64,000 nucleotides of DNA, taken from NCBI RefSeq assembly GCF_900177325.1, contig NZ_FXBL01000004.1:1054001-1118000 (forward strand), in the 5' to 3' direction. Positions 19,210-31,756 of this stretch are shown piece by piece. The position numbers and the translations under genes were made by a program. Position 1 is the stretch's first letter; every line of letters starts with the position of its first letter. Origin of the DNA: Mesorhizobium australicum (GTDB lineage Bacteria > Pseudomonadota > Alphaproteobacteria > Rhizobiales > Rhizobiaceae). The notes under the pieces are model-generated. The model ran no database searches. It saw only the letters and a program-made list of their open reading frames with translations, and was not told where the DNA came from.

Positions 19210-19374
19210 TCAGCGGCGAATGATACGGCTGAACTGCTCCGGATCGATGCCGAGGCGCCTGAGCGCATGGGCGTTCGGCTGCTTGCCGCTTTCGACCGCG
19301 GCGGAGGCGGAGATCGCGCTGGCCGTCACTTCGATGAAGCCGCGAAGGGTGCTGGCGAAACTACGACGAGTCAT
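19210..19374 (-). CDS. 54-aa protein of unknown function, paralogue of the next upstream gene
   Basis: The product opens MTRRSFASTLRGFIEVTASA and ends LRRLGIDPEQFSRIIRR. It has the same length as the gene at 19555-19719 and about 22 of 54 positions are identical without gaps, concentrated in the R-LGIDPE-F--I-R end. This conservation between two copies is the best sign that both are real genes. An AGGTG ribosome site lies about 7 bases before the ATG. The middle is an Ala-rich possible amphipathic helix; there is no signal peptide or known motif. The function is unknown. The style resembles small DUF1127-like proteins, but the signature of that family is not met. Confidence 0.65.
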   Translation of the reverse strand: MTRRSFASTLRGFIEVTASAISASAAVESGKQPNAHALRRLGIDPEQFSRIIRR

Positions 19375-19496
19375 GATGACACCTGTTCGTTCGAGGTCAC
19401 TCGAAGATAGGGGTGATCTCGCGCCTGCGAAATAGATCGTTGTGCAGTGCAGCAATGCACGGTGTGCATGGAAGCGGACGACGGGGTCCAGAATGC

Positions 19497-19524
19497 AAAA
19501 GCCCTGCGGCATGCCGCGGGGCTT
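19497..19524 (-). terminator. Intrinsic terminator of the upstream 54-aa gene
   Basis: On the minus strand a GC-rich stem (19521-19512 against 19510-19501, with one T-G pair) has a two-base loop and is followed by TTTTG. It lies 30 bases after the stop of the gene at 19555-19719, so the two small genes have separate transcripts. Confidence 0.7.
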
Positions 19525-19554
19525 GAGAAGATCGGGATGCGCCTGTGGCGCGGA

Positions 19555-19719
19555 TCAGAACCTGTTGATCTCGCGGAAGCGTTCCGGGTCGATGCCGAGA
19601 CGCTGCAGATCGCGCGGGTCGGGAGCACGGCGGTTTGCCGTCGCGTTGGCGGCCGTGACGGCGCTGCCGAAAATGTCGAGAAGGCCGAGCAGCCTTCCGG
19701 AGAAGATGCCACGGGTCAT
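19555..19719 (-). CDS. 54-aa protein of unknown function, paralogue of the neighbouring gene
   Basis: The product starts MTRGIFSGRLLGLLDIFGSA and ends LQRLGIDPERFREINRF. It is aligned end to end with the 54-residue product at 19210-19374, sharing the MTR start, Leu and Gly in the first helix, and the LGIDPE-F--I-R tail. The ATG at 19719 is chosen because it matches the start of the sister protein; an ATG at 19770 is in frame. Its first half is a hydrophobic or amphipathic helix, so membrane contact is possible. It ends with its own terminator (19497-19524). The function is unknown. Confidence 0.65.
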   Translation of the reverse strand: MTRGIFSGRLLGLLDIFGSAVTAANATANRRAPDPRDLQRLGIDPERFREINRF

Positions 19720-19851
19720 GGGAACTACCTGTCTATCTATTGATGCGCTGTGCATATAGGCGTTTGCCAATTGATGAGGCAGGGTCTGCCGCGCATTTCA
19801 GCCATGCGTGGCGTGCATTGATCGCCGTTGGGAGCGAATCCGGCCTTTCCC

Positions 19852-19880
19852 TTGCATCCAATTCCGAAATCGCCTATTTA
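19852..19880 (+). promoter_or_regulatory. Promoter of the rimP-nusA-infB operon
   Basis: TTGCAT (19852-19857) and TATTTA (19875-19880) are exactly 17 bases apart. Transcription would start near 19887, giving a leader of about 85 bases before rimP that contains an intrinsic terminator. Confidence 0.6.
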
Positions 19881-19908
19881 GTGCGTAAATTCTTGGTCGG
19901 TATGACGA

Positions 19909-19939
19909 AGAGTGGGTCCACCCGGTCCCGCTCTTTTTT
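19909..19939 (+). promoter_or_regulatory. Terminator hairpin in the rimP leader (candidate attenuator)
   Basis: AGAGTGGG (19909-19916) pairs with CCCGCTCT (19927-19934), with two more C-G pairs above a T-T mismatch, and TTTTTT (19934-19939) follows. This is a canonical intrinsic terminator only 33 bases before the rimP ATG. No plus-strand gene precedes it, since the nearest is trmB with minus-strand genes between, so it must act within the rimP leader. A leader family for rimP is known from Rfam, as I recall. NusA, encoded in this operon, affects termination, so autoregulation is plausible. Confidence 0.65.
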
Positions 19940-19972
19940 GTTACCAGCACCAGGATTCGACCTGGAGCGACG

Positions 19973-20599
19973 ATGGACGAAATCACGGCAACGATCGAAG
20001 GCGACGACCGCATCATCCGCGAGAGCGGCATCGATGCGCGCATCGCGCTGATCGTCGAGCCGGTGTTGACCGCGATCGGCTACCGGCTGGTGCGCGTCCG
20101 CCTCACGGGGCAGAACGGCCTGACGTTGCAGATCATGGCCGAGCGGCCGGACGGCACGATGACCGTGGAGGACTGCGAGACGGTCAGCCGCGCAGTGTCG
20201 CCGGCGCTCGACGTCGAGGATCCGGTCGAGAAGGCGTATCACCTCGAGGTATCGTCGCCCGGCATCGACCGTCCGCTGGTGCGCAAGTCGGACTTCGCGA
20301 CCTGGCAGGGCCATCTGATGAAGATGGAGACCTCGGTGATGGTGGCCGACCGCAAGCGCTTTCGCGGCCGCATCGCCTCGGTGGACGAGACCGGCGTCAC
20401 CGTCGATCGCGATGCGCCGGGCTATGGCGAGGAGCCGAGCGTGCGCGTGCCCTTCGAGGCGATTTCGGATGCGCGGCTGATCCTGACGGACGACCTGATC
20501 CGCGACGCGCTGTCGAAGGACAACCAGGCCAAGAAACAGGCGCGCAAGAAGCGCGGCGAGACCGAACCGGACGGCGAGGAGCCGTCCGAGGACAATTGA
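19973..20599 (+). CDS. rimP: Ribosome maturation factor RimP
   Basis: RimP binds the 30S subunit and is needed for its late maturation. The 208-residue protein has the two-domain family layout: the first domain with [16 protein letters not shown] and [20 protein letters not shown], and [12 protein letters not shown] (about 91-102), the signature block; then the SH3-like second domain. A charged Lys/Glu-rich tail extends past the usual end, as in many alphaproteobacteria. It is first in the rimP-nusA-ylxR-infB operon; nusA starts 37 bases after the stop. Confidence 0.95.
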   Translation: MDEITATIEGDDRIIRESGIDARIALIVEPVLTAIGYRLVRVRLTGQNGLTLQIMAERPDGTMTVEDCETVSRAVSPALDVEDPVEKAYHLEVSSPGIDRPLVRKSDFATWQGHLMKMETSVMVADRKRFRGRIASVDETGVTVDRDAPGYGEEPSVRVPFEAISDARLILTDDLIRDALSKDNQAKKQARKKRGETEPDGEEPSEDN

Positions 20600-20636
20600 G
20601 TTCATGAACCGCGGCCAGTCCGCGAGGGAGATCACA

Positions 20637-22232
20637 ATGGCAGTCAGTGCGAACAGGCTCGAACTTCTGCAGATCGCCGATGCGGTCGCGCGCGAGAAGT
20701 CGATCGACAAGTCGATCGTCATCGACGCGATGGCTGACGCGATTCAGAAGGCTGCGCGGTCCCGCTACGGCCAGGAGACGAACATCCGCGCCGACATCAA
20801 CCATGCCACGGGCGAGATGAAGCTCCAGCGGCTGATGGAAGTCGTCGAGGACGTCGAGGACTACGCCAAGCACATCTCGCTGAGGGATGCGCGGGCGCGT
20901 AATCCGGACGCCCAGGTCGGCGACTTCATCGCCGAGCAGCTGCCGCCGATGGATTTCGGCCGCATCGCCGCCCAGTCCGCCAAGCAGGTGATCGTGCAGA
21001 AGGTGCGCGAGGCAGAGCGCGACCGGCAGTATGACGAATACAAGGACCGCATCGGCGAGATCGTCAACGGCACGGTCAAGCGTGTCGAATACGGCAATGT
21101 CATCGTCGACCTCGGCCGCGGCGAGGCGATCATCCGCCGTGACGAACTGATCCCGCGCGAGAACTTCAAATACGGCGACCGCGTCCGCGCCTATGTCTAC
21201 GACGTGCGCCGCGAGCAGCGCGGTCCGCAGATCTTCCTGTCGCGCACGCATCCGCAGTTCATGGCCAAGCTGTTCACGATGGAAGTGCCGGAGATCTACG
21301 ACGGCATCATCGAGATCAAGTCGGTTGCCCGCGACCCCGGCTCGCGCGCCAAGATCGCCGTCATCTCGCGCGACTCGTCCATCGACCCGGTCGGCGCCTG
21401 CGTCGGCATGCGCGGCAGCCGCGTTCAGGCGGTCGTCGGCGAGTTGCAGGGCGAGAAGATCGACATCATTCCGTGGTCGCAGGACGCCGCGTCCTTCATC
21501 GTCAACGCGCTGCAGCCGGCGGAAGTCGCCAAGGTGGTGCTCGACGAGGATGCGGAGCGCATCGAGGTGGTGGTGCCCGACGACCAGCTGTCGCTGGCCA
21601 TCGGCCGCCGCGGCCAGAACGTCCGCCTCGCCTCGCAGCTCACCGGCTGGGACATCGACATCCTGACCGAGCAGGAAGAGAGCGAGCGTCGCCAGAAGGA
21701 ATTCGTCGAGCGGTCGAAGCTGTTCATGGAAGCCCTCGACGTCGACGAGATGGTCGGCCAGGTGCTCGCCTCCGAAGGCTTCACCTCGGTCGAGGAAGTC
21801 GCCTATGTGGACTCCGACGAGATCTCCTCGATCGATGGTTTCGACGAGGACACCGCCAGCGAGATCCAGACGCGCGCCCGCGAATATCTCGATCGCATCG
21901 AGGCCGAGCACGACGAGGAGCGCCGGAAGCTCGGCGTCGCTGACGAACTGCGCGAGCTGCCCGGCATGACGACGGCCATGATGGTCGCGGTCGGCAAGGA
22001 CGGCGTGAAGACGATCGAGGATTTTGCCGGCTACGCGGTCGACGATCTCGTCGGCTGGAAGGAGCGCAAGGACGGCGAGACCAAGACCTTCGCCGGCGTG
22101 CTGGGCGATTTCGGCGTCAGCCGCGCCGAGGCCGAGCAGATGGTGCTGGCCGCGCGCCTTCAGGCGGGCTGGATCACGGAAGACGATCTCGCCGGCGAGG
22201 AAGCCGACGAAGACGCCGAAGCCGCGGCCTGA
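20637..22232 (+). CDS. nusA: Transcription termination/antitermination protein NusA
   Basis: NusA binds RNA polymerase and nascent RNA and modulates pausing, termination and antitermination. The 531-residue product has the NusA N-terminal domain (about 1-130), an S1 domain ([20 protein letters not shown] near 142), two KH domains (about 235-355, with the [15 protein letters not shown] motif) and two C-terminal helix-hairpin-helix repeats with an acidic end. The start at 20637 follows a GAGGGAG ribosome site; an ATG at 20604 in the same frame lacks support. It belongs to the rimP operon. Confidence 0.96.
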   Translation: MAVSANRLELLQIADAVAREKSIDKSIVIDAMADAIQKAARSRYGQETNIRADINHATGEMKLQRLMEVVEDVEDYAKHISLRDARARNPDAQVGDFIAEQLPPMDFGRIAAQSAKQVIVQKVREAERDRQYDEYKDRIGEIVNGTVKRVEYGNVIVDLGRGEAIIRRDELIPRENFKYGDRVRAYVYDVRREQRGPQIFLSRTHPQFMAKLFTMEVPEIYDGIIEIKSVARDPGSRAKIAVISRDSSIDPVGACVGMRGSRVQAVVGELQGEKIDIIPWSQDAASFIVNALQPAEVAKVVLDEDAERIEVVVPDDQLSLAIGRRGQNVRLASQLTGWDIDILTEQEESERRQKEFVERSKLFMEALDVDEMVGQVLASEGFTSVEEVAYVDSDEISSIDGFDEDTASEIQTRAREYLDRIEAEHDEERRKLGVADELRELPGMTTAMMVAVGKDGVKTIEDFAGYAVDDLVGWKERKDGETKTFAGVLGDFGVSRAEAEQMVLAARLQAGWITEDDLAGEEADEDAEAAA

Positions 22233-22259
22233 CGGTCATGCTGAGGCCTGGAGCAGACC

Positions 22260-22915
22260 TTGAACGAAATGAACGATCGCACCTGTATCGTGACGCGGCA
22301 AGCGGGAGACCCTGAGGGTCTCATCCGCTTCGTCGTCGGTCCCGACTCGTCCGTCGTTCCCGACATCAAGAGAAAGCTACCGGGCCGCGGCTGCTGGGTG
22401 ACGGCCGACCGCCGTCATGTCGATGAGGCGGCGCGCAAGAACCTGTTTCGCCGCGCGTTCAAGTCCGAGGTTTCCGTTTCGCCGAATCTCGGCGACGTGG
22501 TCGAGCGCGTTCTCGTACAGAATGCGCTAGGGGCACTGGGGCTGGCGCGCAAAGCCGGAGTTCTCGCGCTCGGTGCCGCCAAAGTCGAGGCATCGGTGCG
22601 CAGCGGCGAGGCGGCCGCCGTGCTGCATGCCCATGAGGCGCAGGCCGACGGCGTGCGCAAGATAACCCAGGCGCGGCGTGCGACGGTCCATCTCGGCGGG
22701 CCGGATATCCCCGCATACAAACTCTTTTCGGAGGCCGAATTGGGTTTGGCATTGGGGGGGGCAAATGTGATACATGCAGCCGTGCTCGCCGGGGACGCGG
22801 GCAAGGCGGCGCTGAAGCGCGTGGTAGCGCTTGACCGATACCGGGGCGGATCCCCGGATGACGGCCTCGGTTCGGCGACCATCGAATCCGTCGATGGCGC
22901 ATCTAAGGATATGGA

Positions 22916-22919
<4 letters not shown>
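22260..22919 (+). CDS. RNA-binding protein with YlxR (DUF448) and L7Ae-like domains
   Basis: The 219-residue protein joins two RNA-binding modules found as separate genes (ylxR and ylxQ) in Firmicutes. The N-terminal YlxR domain has the RTCIVTRQ start and LPGRGCWV (about 41-48), the conserved GRG motif. The C-terminal half (about 85-185) has the L7Ae-like [20 protein letters not shown]. The fused form is common in alphaproteobacteria. A TTG start at 22260 is preferred over ATG 22269 because GGAG lies 6 bases before it. The stop overlaps the infB ATG by four bases (ATGA). A role in ribosome assembly or RNase P modulation is inferred from family reports. Confidence 0.85.
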
Positions 22920-25510
<2,591 letters not shown>

Positions 25511-25529
25511 CCGGCCAGCCGGGGAGCAG

Positions 25530-26048
25530 ATGAGCGACATCGCACAGGTTCCCATCCGCACGCTTGCCTATACGGTGTCGCGTGCGGATGCCCTTGCCTT
25601 CGCCGTGCTGCGCCACGAACTGACCGGATGGGACAAGCTGAGGCTTCTCCTCCTGATCAGTGCGGCAGGGTTGCTGGCCGGCATCGTTCCGCAGGATATC
25701 GGCCCGGTGCTGTGGTGGACATCGATCGTCACCATCCTGGTCGCAGCCGGCGTGGCAGCTGTCGTCTGGACCAATCTCGACGTTCGGCGAAAGGCGGCCA
25801 CGCTGCCGATCGTGGAAGGCCAGGCGACGCTCGACCAATGGGAAGACCGCCTGATCGAGCACCGGCTGCCGGGAACCCGGCAGGTGGACATCGACAGGAT
25901 CACGCAGGTGGTCTGCACGGACCGCCACGTGTTCATCCGCGAAGGCGCCCTGGCGGTGATCATTCCGCTGGCGGCCTTCCGGGACCAGGAAGACATGCAG
26001 GACTTCGCCGCCGACATCGACGAGCGGTCGAGCCAAGCGGTAGCGTAG
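25530..26048 (+). CDS. Two-helix membrane protein, YcxB-like
   Basis: The 172-residue product has two adjacent membrane segments (LRLLLLISAAGLLAGIVPQD, about 38-57, and WWTSIVTILVAAGVAAVVW, about 62-80). A soluble C-terminal domain ends in VFIREGALAVIIPLAAFRDQ followed by an acidic stretch. That tail, with a hydrophobic strand then IPxxAF, matches the YcxB-like domain of many small uncharacterised bacterial membrane proteins. It stands between infB and rbfA, 19 and 20 bases from each, so it is surely cotranscribed with translation genes. An unrelated membrane protein in this place is unusual. The function is unknown. Confidence 0.8.
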   Translation: MSDIAQVPIRTLAYTVSRADALAFAVLRHELTGWDKLRLLLLISAAGLLAGIVPQDIGPVLWWTSIVTILVAAGVAAVVWTNLDVRRKAATLPIVEGQATLDQWEDRLIEHRLPGTRQVDIDRITQVVCTDRHVFIREGALAVIIPLAAFRDQEDMQDFAADIDERSSQAVA

Positions 26049-26068
26049 GTGCCAAGGACAGTTAGGCC

Positions 26069-26464
26069 ATGAGTGGAACCACCGGACCATCCCAGCGCAT
26101 GCTGCGCGTCGGCGAGCAGGTGCGTCATGCGCTTGCCGAAGTCCTCGCGCGGGGCGAGGTGCGTGACGACGTCATCGAGCAGACCGTGATCTCGGTCTCG
26201 GAAGTGCGCATGTCGCCAGACCTGAAGATCGCGACGGCCTTCGTCGCGCCGCTGGCGGCCAAGGACAACGACGCGGTGATCAAGGCGCTGGCGCAGAATG
26301 CCAAGTTCATCCGCGGCAGGGTCTCAGGCGCGCTGCGCCAGATGAAATACATGCCGGAATTCCGCTTCCGTCTCGACACGAGCTTCGACAACATGGCGAA
26401 GATCGACCGGCTGCTGCGTTCGCCGGAAGTGGCGCGGGATCTCGACAAGGAAGACGACGAGTGA
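26069..26464 (+). CDS. rbfA: 30S ribosome-binding factor RbfA
   Basis: RbfA binds the 30S subunit near helix 1 of 16S rRNA and supports late maturation and cold adaptation. The 131-residue protein has the family pattern: [20 protein letters not shown] at the start, [17 protein letters not shown] (a KH-type core) and LRFRLD-type end, here [20 protein letters not shown]. The stop overlaps the GTG start of truB by four bases (GTGA), the usual rbfA-truB coupling. Confidence 0.96.
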   Translation: MSGTTGPSQRMLRVGEQVRHALAEVLARGEVRDDVIEQTVISVSEVRMSPDLKIATAFVAPLAAKDNDAVIKALAQNAKFIRGRVSGALRQMKYMPEFRFRLDTSFDNMAKIDRLLRSPEVARDLDKEDDE

Positions 26465-27435
26465 GCAAGCCGCGCAGGAAGAAGGGCCGGAACATCTCCG
26501 GCTGGGTAGTGCTCGACAAGCCCGCCGGGATGGGCTCGACCGAAGCCGTCTCGAAGGTCAAGTGGCTCTATCGCGCCGAAAAGGCCGGTCATGCCGGCAC
26601 GCTCGATCCGCTCGCCTCCGGCATGCTGCCGATCGCGCTGGGCGAGGCGACGAAGACCGTTCCCTATGTGATGGACGGGGCGAAGATCTACCGCTTCACG
26701 GTGGCCTGGGGCGAGGAGCGCGCGACCGACGATCTGGAAGGCGGAGCTACCGCGACGTCCGCCGACCGGCCGACCGAGGCGCAGATCCGTGCGCTTTTGC
26801 CGAAATACACCGGCGTGATCATGCAGGTGCCGCCGCAGTTCTCGGCGATCAAGATCGATGGCGAGCGCGCCTACGACATCGCCCGCGCGGGGGAGACGGT
26901 CGAAATCGCCGCGCGCGAGATCGAGATCGGTAGGCTCGACATCGTCGAACTGCCGGACGAGGGCCACACGACCTTCGAGGTCGAATGCGGCAAGGGCACC
27001 TATGTCCGCTCGCTTGCCCGCGACATGGGCCGCGATCTCGGCTGCTACGGCCATGTCAGCGACCTGCGCCGCGAACTGGTCGAGCCGTTCGAGACGGACG
27101 ATCTCGTGACGGTGGCCGAGCTTGAGGCGGCCGCCGGCATCGTCCGCAATCCGGACGGCACCGAAACCCGCCCCGACCCGGACGAGACGCCCACGGCCTT
27201 CGGCGCCCTCGACGAGCTTCTGGTGGATACCGTCGTCGCGCTCGACAGCCTGCCGGAGATCCCGCTGGGCGACGACGCGGCGCAGAAGGTGCGGCTCGGC
27301 AATCCTGTCATCGTGCGCGGCCGCGACGCACCCGTCGAGGCGGCGGATGCGTTTGCCACGCAGCGCGGCAAGCTGGTCGCGATCGGCTCGGTGGAGGCCG
27401 GCATGTTCAAGCCGCGCCGGGTTTTCACGGCTTAG
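26461..27435 (+). CDS. truB: tRNA pseudouridine(55) synthase
   Basis: TruB makes pseudouridine 55 in the T loop of tRNAs. The 324-residue protein has the catalytic Asp49 in [15 protein letters not shown], the KIYRFTV strand, and [20 protein letters not shown] (the family's RxYxxAR-like region), with [12 protein letters not shown] later. It starts at GTG 26461, coupled to rbfA. A hairpin without a T-run (27455-27481) lies just after the stop. It closes the rimP-to-truB cluster; rpsO follows after an inserted corA gene. Confidence 0.95.
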   Translation: MSKPRRKKGRNISGWVVLDKPAGMGSTEAVSKVKWLYRAEKAGHAGTLDPLASGMLPIALGEATKTVPYVMDGAKIYRFTVAWGEERATDDLEGGATATSADRPTEAQIRALLPKYTGVIMQVPPQFSAIKIDGERAYDIARAGETVEIAAREIEIGRLDIVELPDEGHTTFEVECGKGTYVRSLARDMGRDLGCYGHVSDLRRELVEPFETDDLVTVAELEAAAGIVRNPDGTETRPDPDETPTAFGALDELLVDTVVALDSLPEIPLGDDAAQKVRLGNPVIVRGRDAPVEAADAFATQRGKLVAIGSVEAGMFKPRRVFTA

Positions 27436-27454
27436 AGACATCGTTAGTTCTCCG

Positions 27455-27481
27455 CCGTCGTCCCTGCCTTCGGGATGACGG
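27455..27481. repeat. Palindrome after truB
   Basis: CCGTCGTCCC (27455-27464) pairs with GGGATGACGG (27472-27481), one pair being G-T, around a 7-base loop. There is no T-run. It looks like a fragment of a rhizobial intergenic repeat and may stabilise the 3' end of the operon mRNA. Confidence 0.5.
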
Positions 27482-27591
27482 TCGAAGATGTAATGGATGC
27501 CGTAAACCTCCCACAACGCCGCTGACCGTCTGACCCGCCTGTCGCTTTCGCGTCGGACTTGCTATCCCAGCGATGCAGCGGGACCAAGCGC

Positions 27592-28686
27592 ATGGCAGTC
27601 GAGAAAGCAGAACCAGTCCAGAAGCGGACGCGCACCAAGCGCTCCCCGATCGGTGCCCCGCCGGGCACGCTGATCGCCGATCCCACGGCGCCCCAGCCGG
27701 CGCTGACGCTCACCGGCGTTGCCGCAGACAGTTCGATGCTGTTCGAGAACGCCAGCCTCGAGACAGTTCGCCACTGCCGCGCCGAATGGCCGCTCGTCTG
27801 GATCGACTGTGTCGGCCTCGGCAATGTCGATCTCATCCGCGAGCTCGGCACGATCTTCGGCCTGCACCCGCTGGCGCTCGAGGATACGGTCAACACCAGC
27901 CAGCGCCCGAAGGCGGATTTCTACGACGACCATGCCTATGTCGTCATGCGCATGATCGACCATCCCACGTCGCGGCGCTGGGAGCAGATATCGGTCTTCT
28001 TCGGCGACAATTTCGTCATCACCTTCCAGGAGCGGGCGGGCGATCCCTTCGCGCCGGTGCGCAAGCGCATCGAGGCGACGCTGCCGAACCGGCTCCGCAC
28101 GCGCAAGGCCGACTATCTGGCTTACGCTCTCATCGATGCGATCGTAGACAGCTATTTCGGGCCGATCGAGACGATCGGCGACCAGATCGACCACATCGAG
28201 GACGAGATGCTGGCGGGACCGCGCAAGCACCACCTGCGCGACCTCCACCTGCTGCGCCGGGAGGTCGTGGCGCTGAAGCGGGCGCTCTGGCCGCTGCGCG
28301 ATGCCCTTGCAGCGCTGACGCGCGCCGATGCGCCCTATATCCATCGCGAGACGGCGGTCTATTTCAACGACACGCTGGATCATTCCGTCCGGCTGATCGA
28401 CGCGGTCGATACGGACCGCGAACTGCTGACCGAGCTTCTGGACACCCATAACTCGCTCTCTCAGGCGAGGGTGAGCGAGGTGATCTCGATCCTCACCATC
28501 GTTTCCTCGATCTTCATCCCGCTGACCTTCCTGGCGGGAATATGGGGCATGAACTTCGACCCGCAGGCCTCGCCCTGGAACATGCCGGAGCTCGAGTGGA
28601 GCTATGGCTATCCCGCCGCGCTGGCCTTCATGCTGTTTGTGGCGCTGGCCCTGCTCGGCTACTTCAAATGGCGGAAGTGGCTTTAG
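27592..28686 (+). CDS. CorA family magnesium transporter
   Basis: CorA proteins form pentameric Mg2+ (also Co2+, Ni2+) channels of the inner membrane. The 364-residue product has a large soluble N-terminal domain, the long stalk helix with ETAVYFNDTLDHSVRLIDAV, and two C-terminal membrane segments. The first ends in the signature GIWGMNFD (GMN at about 319-321), and the second is AALAFMLFVALALLGYFKWR, followed by the basic tail KWL. The start at 27592 gives MAVEKAEP; the frame is open 11 codons further up. The gene sits between truB and rpsO, which are usually adjacent in this group. Confidence 0.93.
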   Translation: MAVEKAEPVQKRTRTKRSPIGAPPGTLIADPTAPQPALTLTGVAADSSMLFENASLETVRHCRAEWPLVWIDCVGLGNVDLIRELGTIFGLHPLALEDTVNTSQRPKADFYDDHAYVVMRMIDHPTSRRWEQISVFFGDNFVITFQERAGDPFAPVRKRIEATLPNRLRTRKADYLAYALIDAIVDSYFGPIETIGDQIDHIEDEMLAGPRKHHLRDLHLLRREVVALKRALWPLRDALAALTRADAPYIHRETAVYFNDTLDHSVRLIDAVDTDRELLTELLDTHNSLSQARVSEVISILTIVSSIFIPLTFLAGIWGMNFDPQASPWNMPELEWSYGYPAALAFMLFVALALLGYFKWRKWL

Positions 28687-28766
28687 ACCGGCCCGGCCAA
28701 GCATCACTGCGACGCCGCTGCCGAAGGGGCTGGCTTTTCCCTTCGACATGCAGTATAGGCCCCGCA

Positions 28767-28789
28767 GCAAAGCGGTTAACCGGCTTTGC
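28767..28789 (+). promoter_or_regulatory. Inverted repeat in the rpsO leader
   Basis: GCAAAGC (28767-28773) and GCTTTGC (28783-28789) are 7-base arms around a GGTTAACCG centre that is itself mostly self-complementary. It lies about 75 bases before the rpsO start. S15 represses its own translation through a leader structure in several bacteria; whether this repeat serves that role is a guess. Confidence 0.3.
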
Positions 28790-28863
28790 AGACACGGCCC
28801 CTGCTGGACGACATCCCGGCTGAGGGCATCCCGTTTCCTGACAAGAGAGAAAGGAAAAGCGCG

Positions 28864-29133
28864 ATGTCGCTGACTGCTGAGCGTAAGACTGAACTGATGA
28901 AGGAATTTGCGACCAAGCCGGGCGACACGGGTTCGCCGGAGGTCCAGGTTGCCATCTATTCGGAGCGCATCAAGAACCTGACCGAACATTTCAAGGATCA
29001 CAAGAAGGACAACCACTCGCGTCGTGGCCTTCTCGCCCTTGTCTCCCAGCGCCGCCGCCTGCTCGACTATCTGAAGGGCAAGGACGAGGCGCGCTACAAC
29101 GCGCTGATCGAGAAGCTCGGCCTGCGCCGCTAA
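28864..29133 (+). CDS. rpsO: 30S ribosomal protein S15
   Basis: The 89-residue product matches S15 throughout: [40 protein letters not shown], HxxDHxSRRGLL (here [20 protein letters not shown]) and [20 protein letters not shown]. It binds the central domain of 16S rRNA early in assembly. The ATG at 28864 follows a GAAAGGA ribosome site. pnp lies downstream after a strong hairpin, the usual rpsO-pnp arrangement. Confidence 0.97.
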   Translation: MSLTAERKTELMKEFATKPGDTGSPEVQVAIYSERIKNLTEHFKDHKKDNHSRRGLLALVSQRRRLLDYLKGKDEARYNALIEKLGLRR

Positions 29134-29140
29134 CGACTTC

Positions 29141-29170
29141 GCCGCCGGGTCCGGTAACGGACCCGGCGGC
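29141..29170 (+). promoter_or_regulatory. Long hairpin in the rpsO-pnp intergenic region
   Basis: GCCGCCGGGTCCG (29141-29153) and CGGACCCGGCGGC (29158-29170) form a perfect 13-base-pair stem with a GTAA tetraloop, 8 bases after the rpsO stop. No T-run follows. In E. coli the same interval holds a terminator and an RNase III site involved in pnp autocontrol; a similar role here is inference. The rest of the gap to pnp (29171-29415) has another spaced inverted repeat (GGTTCCGG 29207-29214, CCGGAACC 29238-29245) and no gene that I can support. Confidence 0.6.
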
Positions 29171-29415
29171 TCTGCAATGGGCCGCCGCCAGAGGGTCGGC
29201 CCGACCGGTTCCGGACCTGGACCACGTTTGTATGAACCCGGAACCGCCCATGGACAGTCATGGGGCAGGATTGCCGGATGCTTGTCGCGCCGAGGATGCG
29301 CGAGAAAGCCAAGCTTCCCGTTGTCTTGCCCGTGGCTCGTCCGACACGAAGCCAGGGACCGAATGGCGCGCCGGAATGGTCCGGTGCCGCCCGTCCCGCA
29401 TATGAAGGACAAGAC

Positions 29416-31560
<2,145 letters not shown>

Positions 31561-31583
31561 TCTCGGACATCGGATTGTATCGG

Positions 31584-31612
31584 AAGGGCGCGGAGCGATC
31601 CGCGCCCTTTTT
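31584..31612 (+). terminator. Rho-independent terminator of pnp
   Basis: AAGGGCGCGGA (31584-31594) and TCCGCGCCCTT form an 11-base-pair stem with a GCGA loop, followed by a T-run (31608-31612). Confidence 0.92.
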
Positions 31613-31619
31613 GCTTTGA

Positions 31620-31716
31620 GGCGGCTCCCCTTCTCCCCGTTCACGGGGTCCGAAGGACGGGCGAGACAAGCGGCTCGCCCCGGCACAGGTGCCCGAAGGG
31701 CGGATGAGGGGCGGCA
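31620..31716. repeat. REP-like palindromic repeat on the 3' side of the IS110 transposase gene
   Basis: The stretch holds CCCCTTCTCCCCGTTCACGG, GTCC-GAAG-GGAC-like and GGGC-GAGACAAGCGGCTC-GCCC-like small palindromes, then GTGCCCGAAGGGCGGATGAG. Its outer ends (GGCGGCTCCCCTT and its near-complement GATGAGGGGCGGC) are inverted. This is the composition of dispersed rhizobial intergenic repeats. No gene is supported between 31613 and 31756. Confidence 0.5.
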
Positions 31717-31756
31717 CGAGCTTTCAAAGGCTGGGCACTGCCCCTCACCGCCGTCA

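Noticed and set aside
20604..20636. An upstream ATG start for nusA
   Set aside because: It would add 11 residues without family similarity, and the ribosome site GAGGGAG points to 20637.
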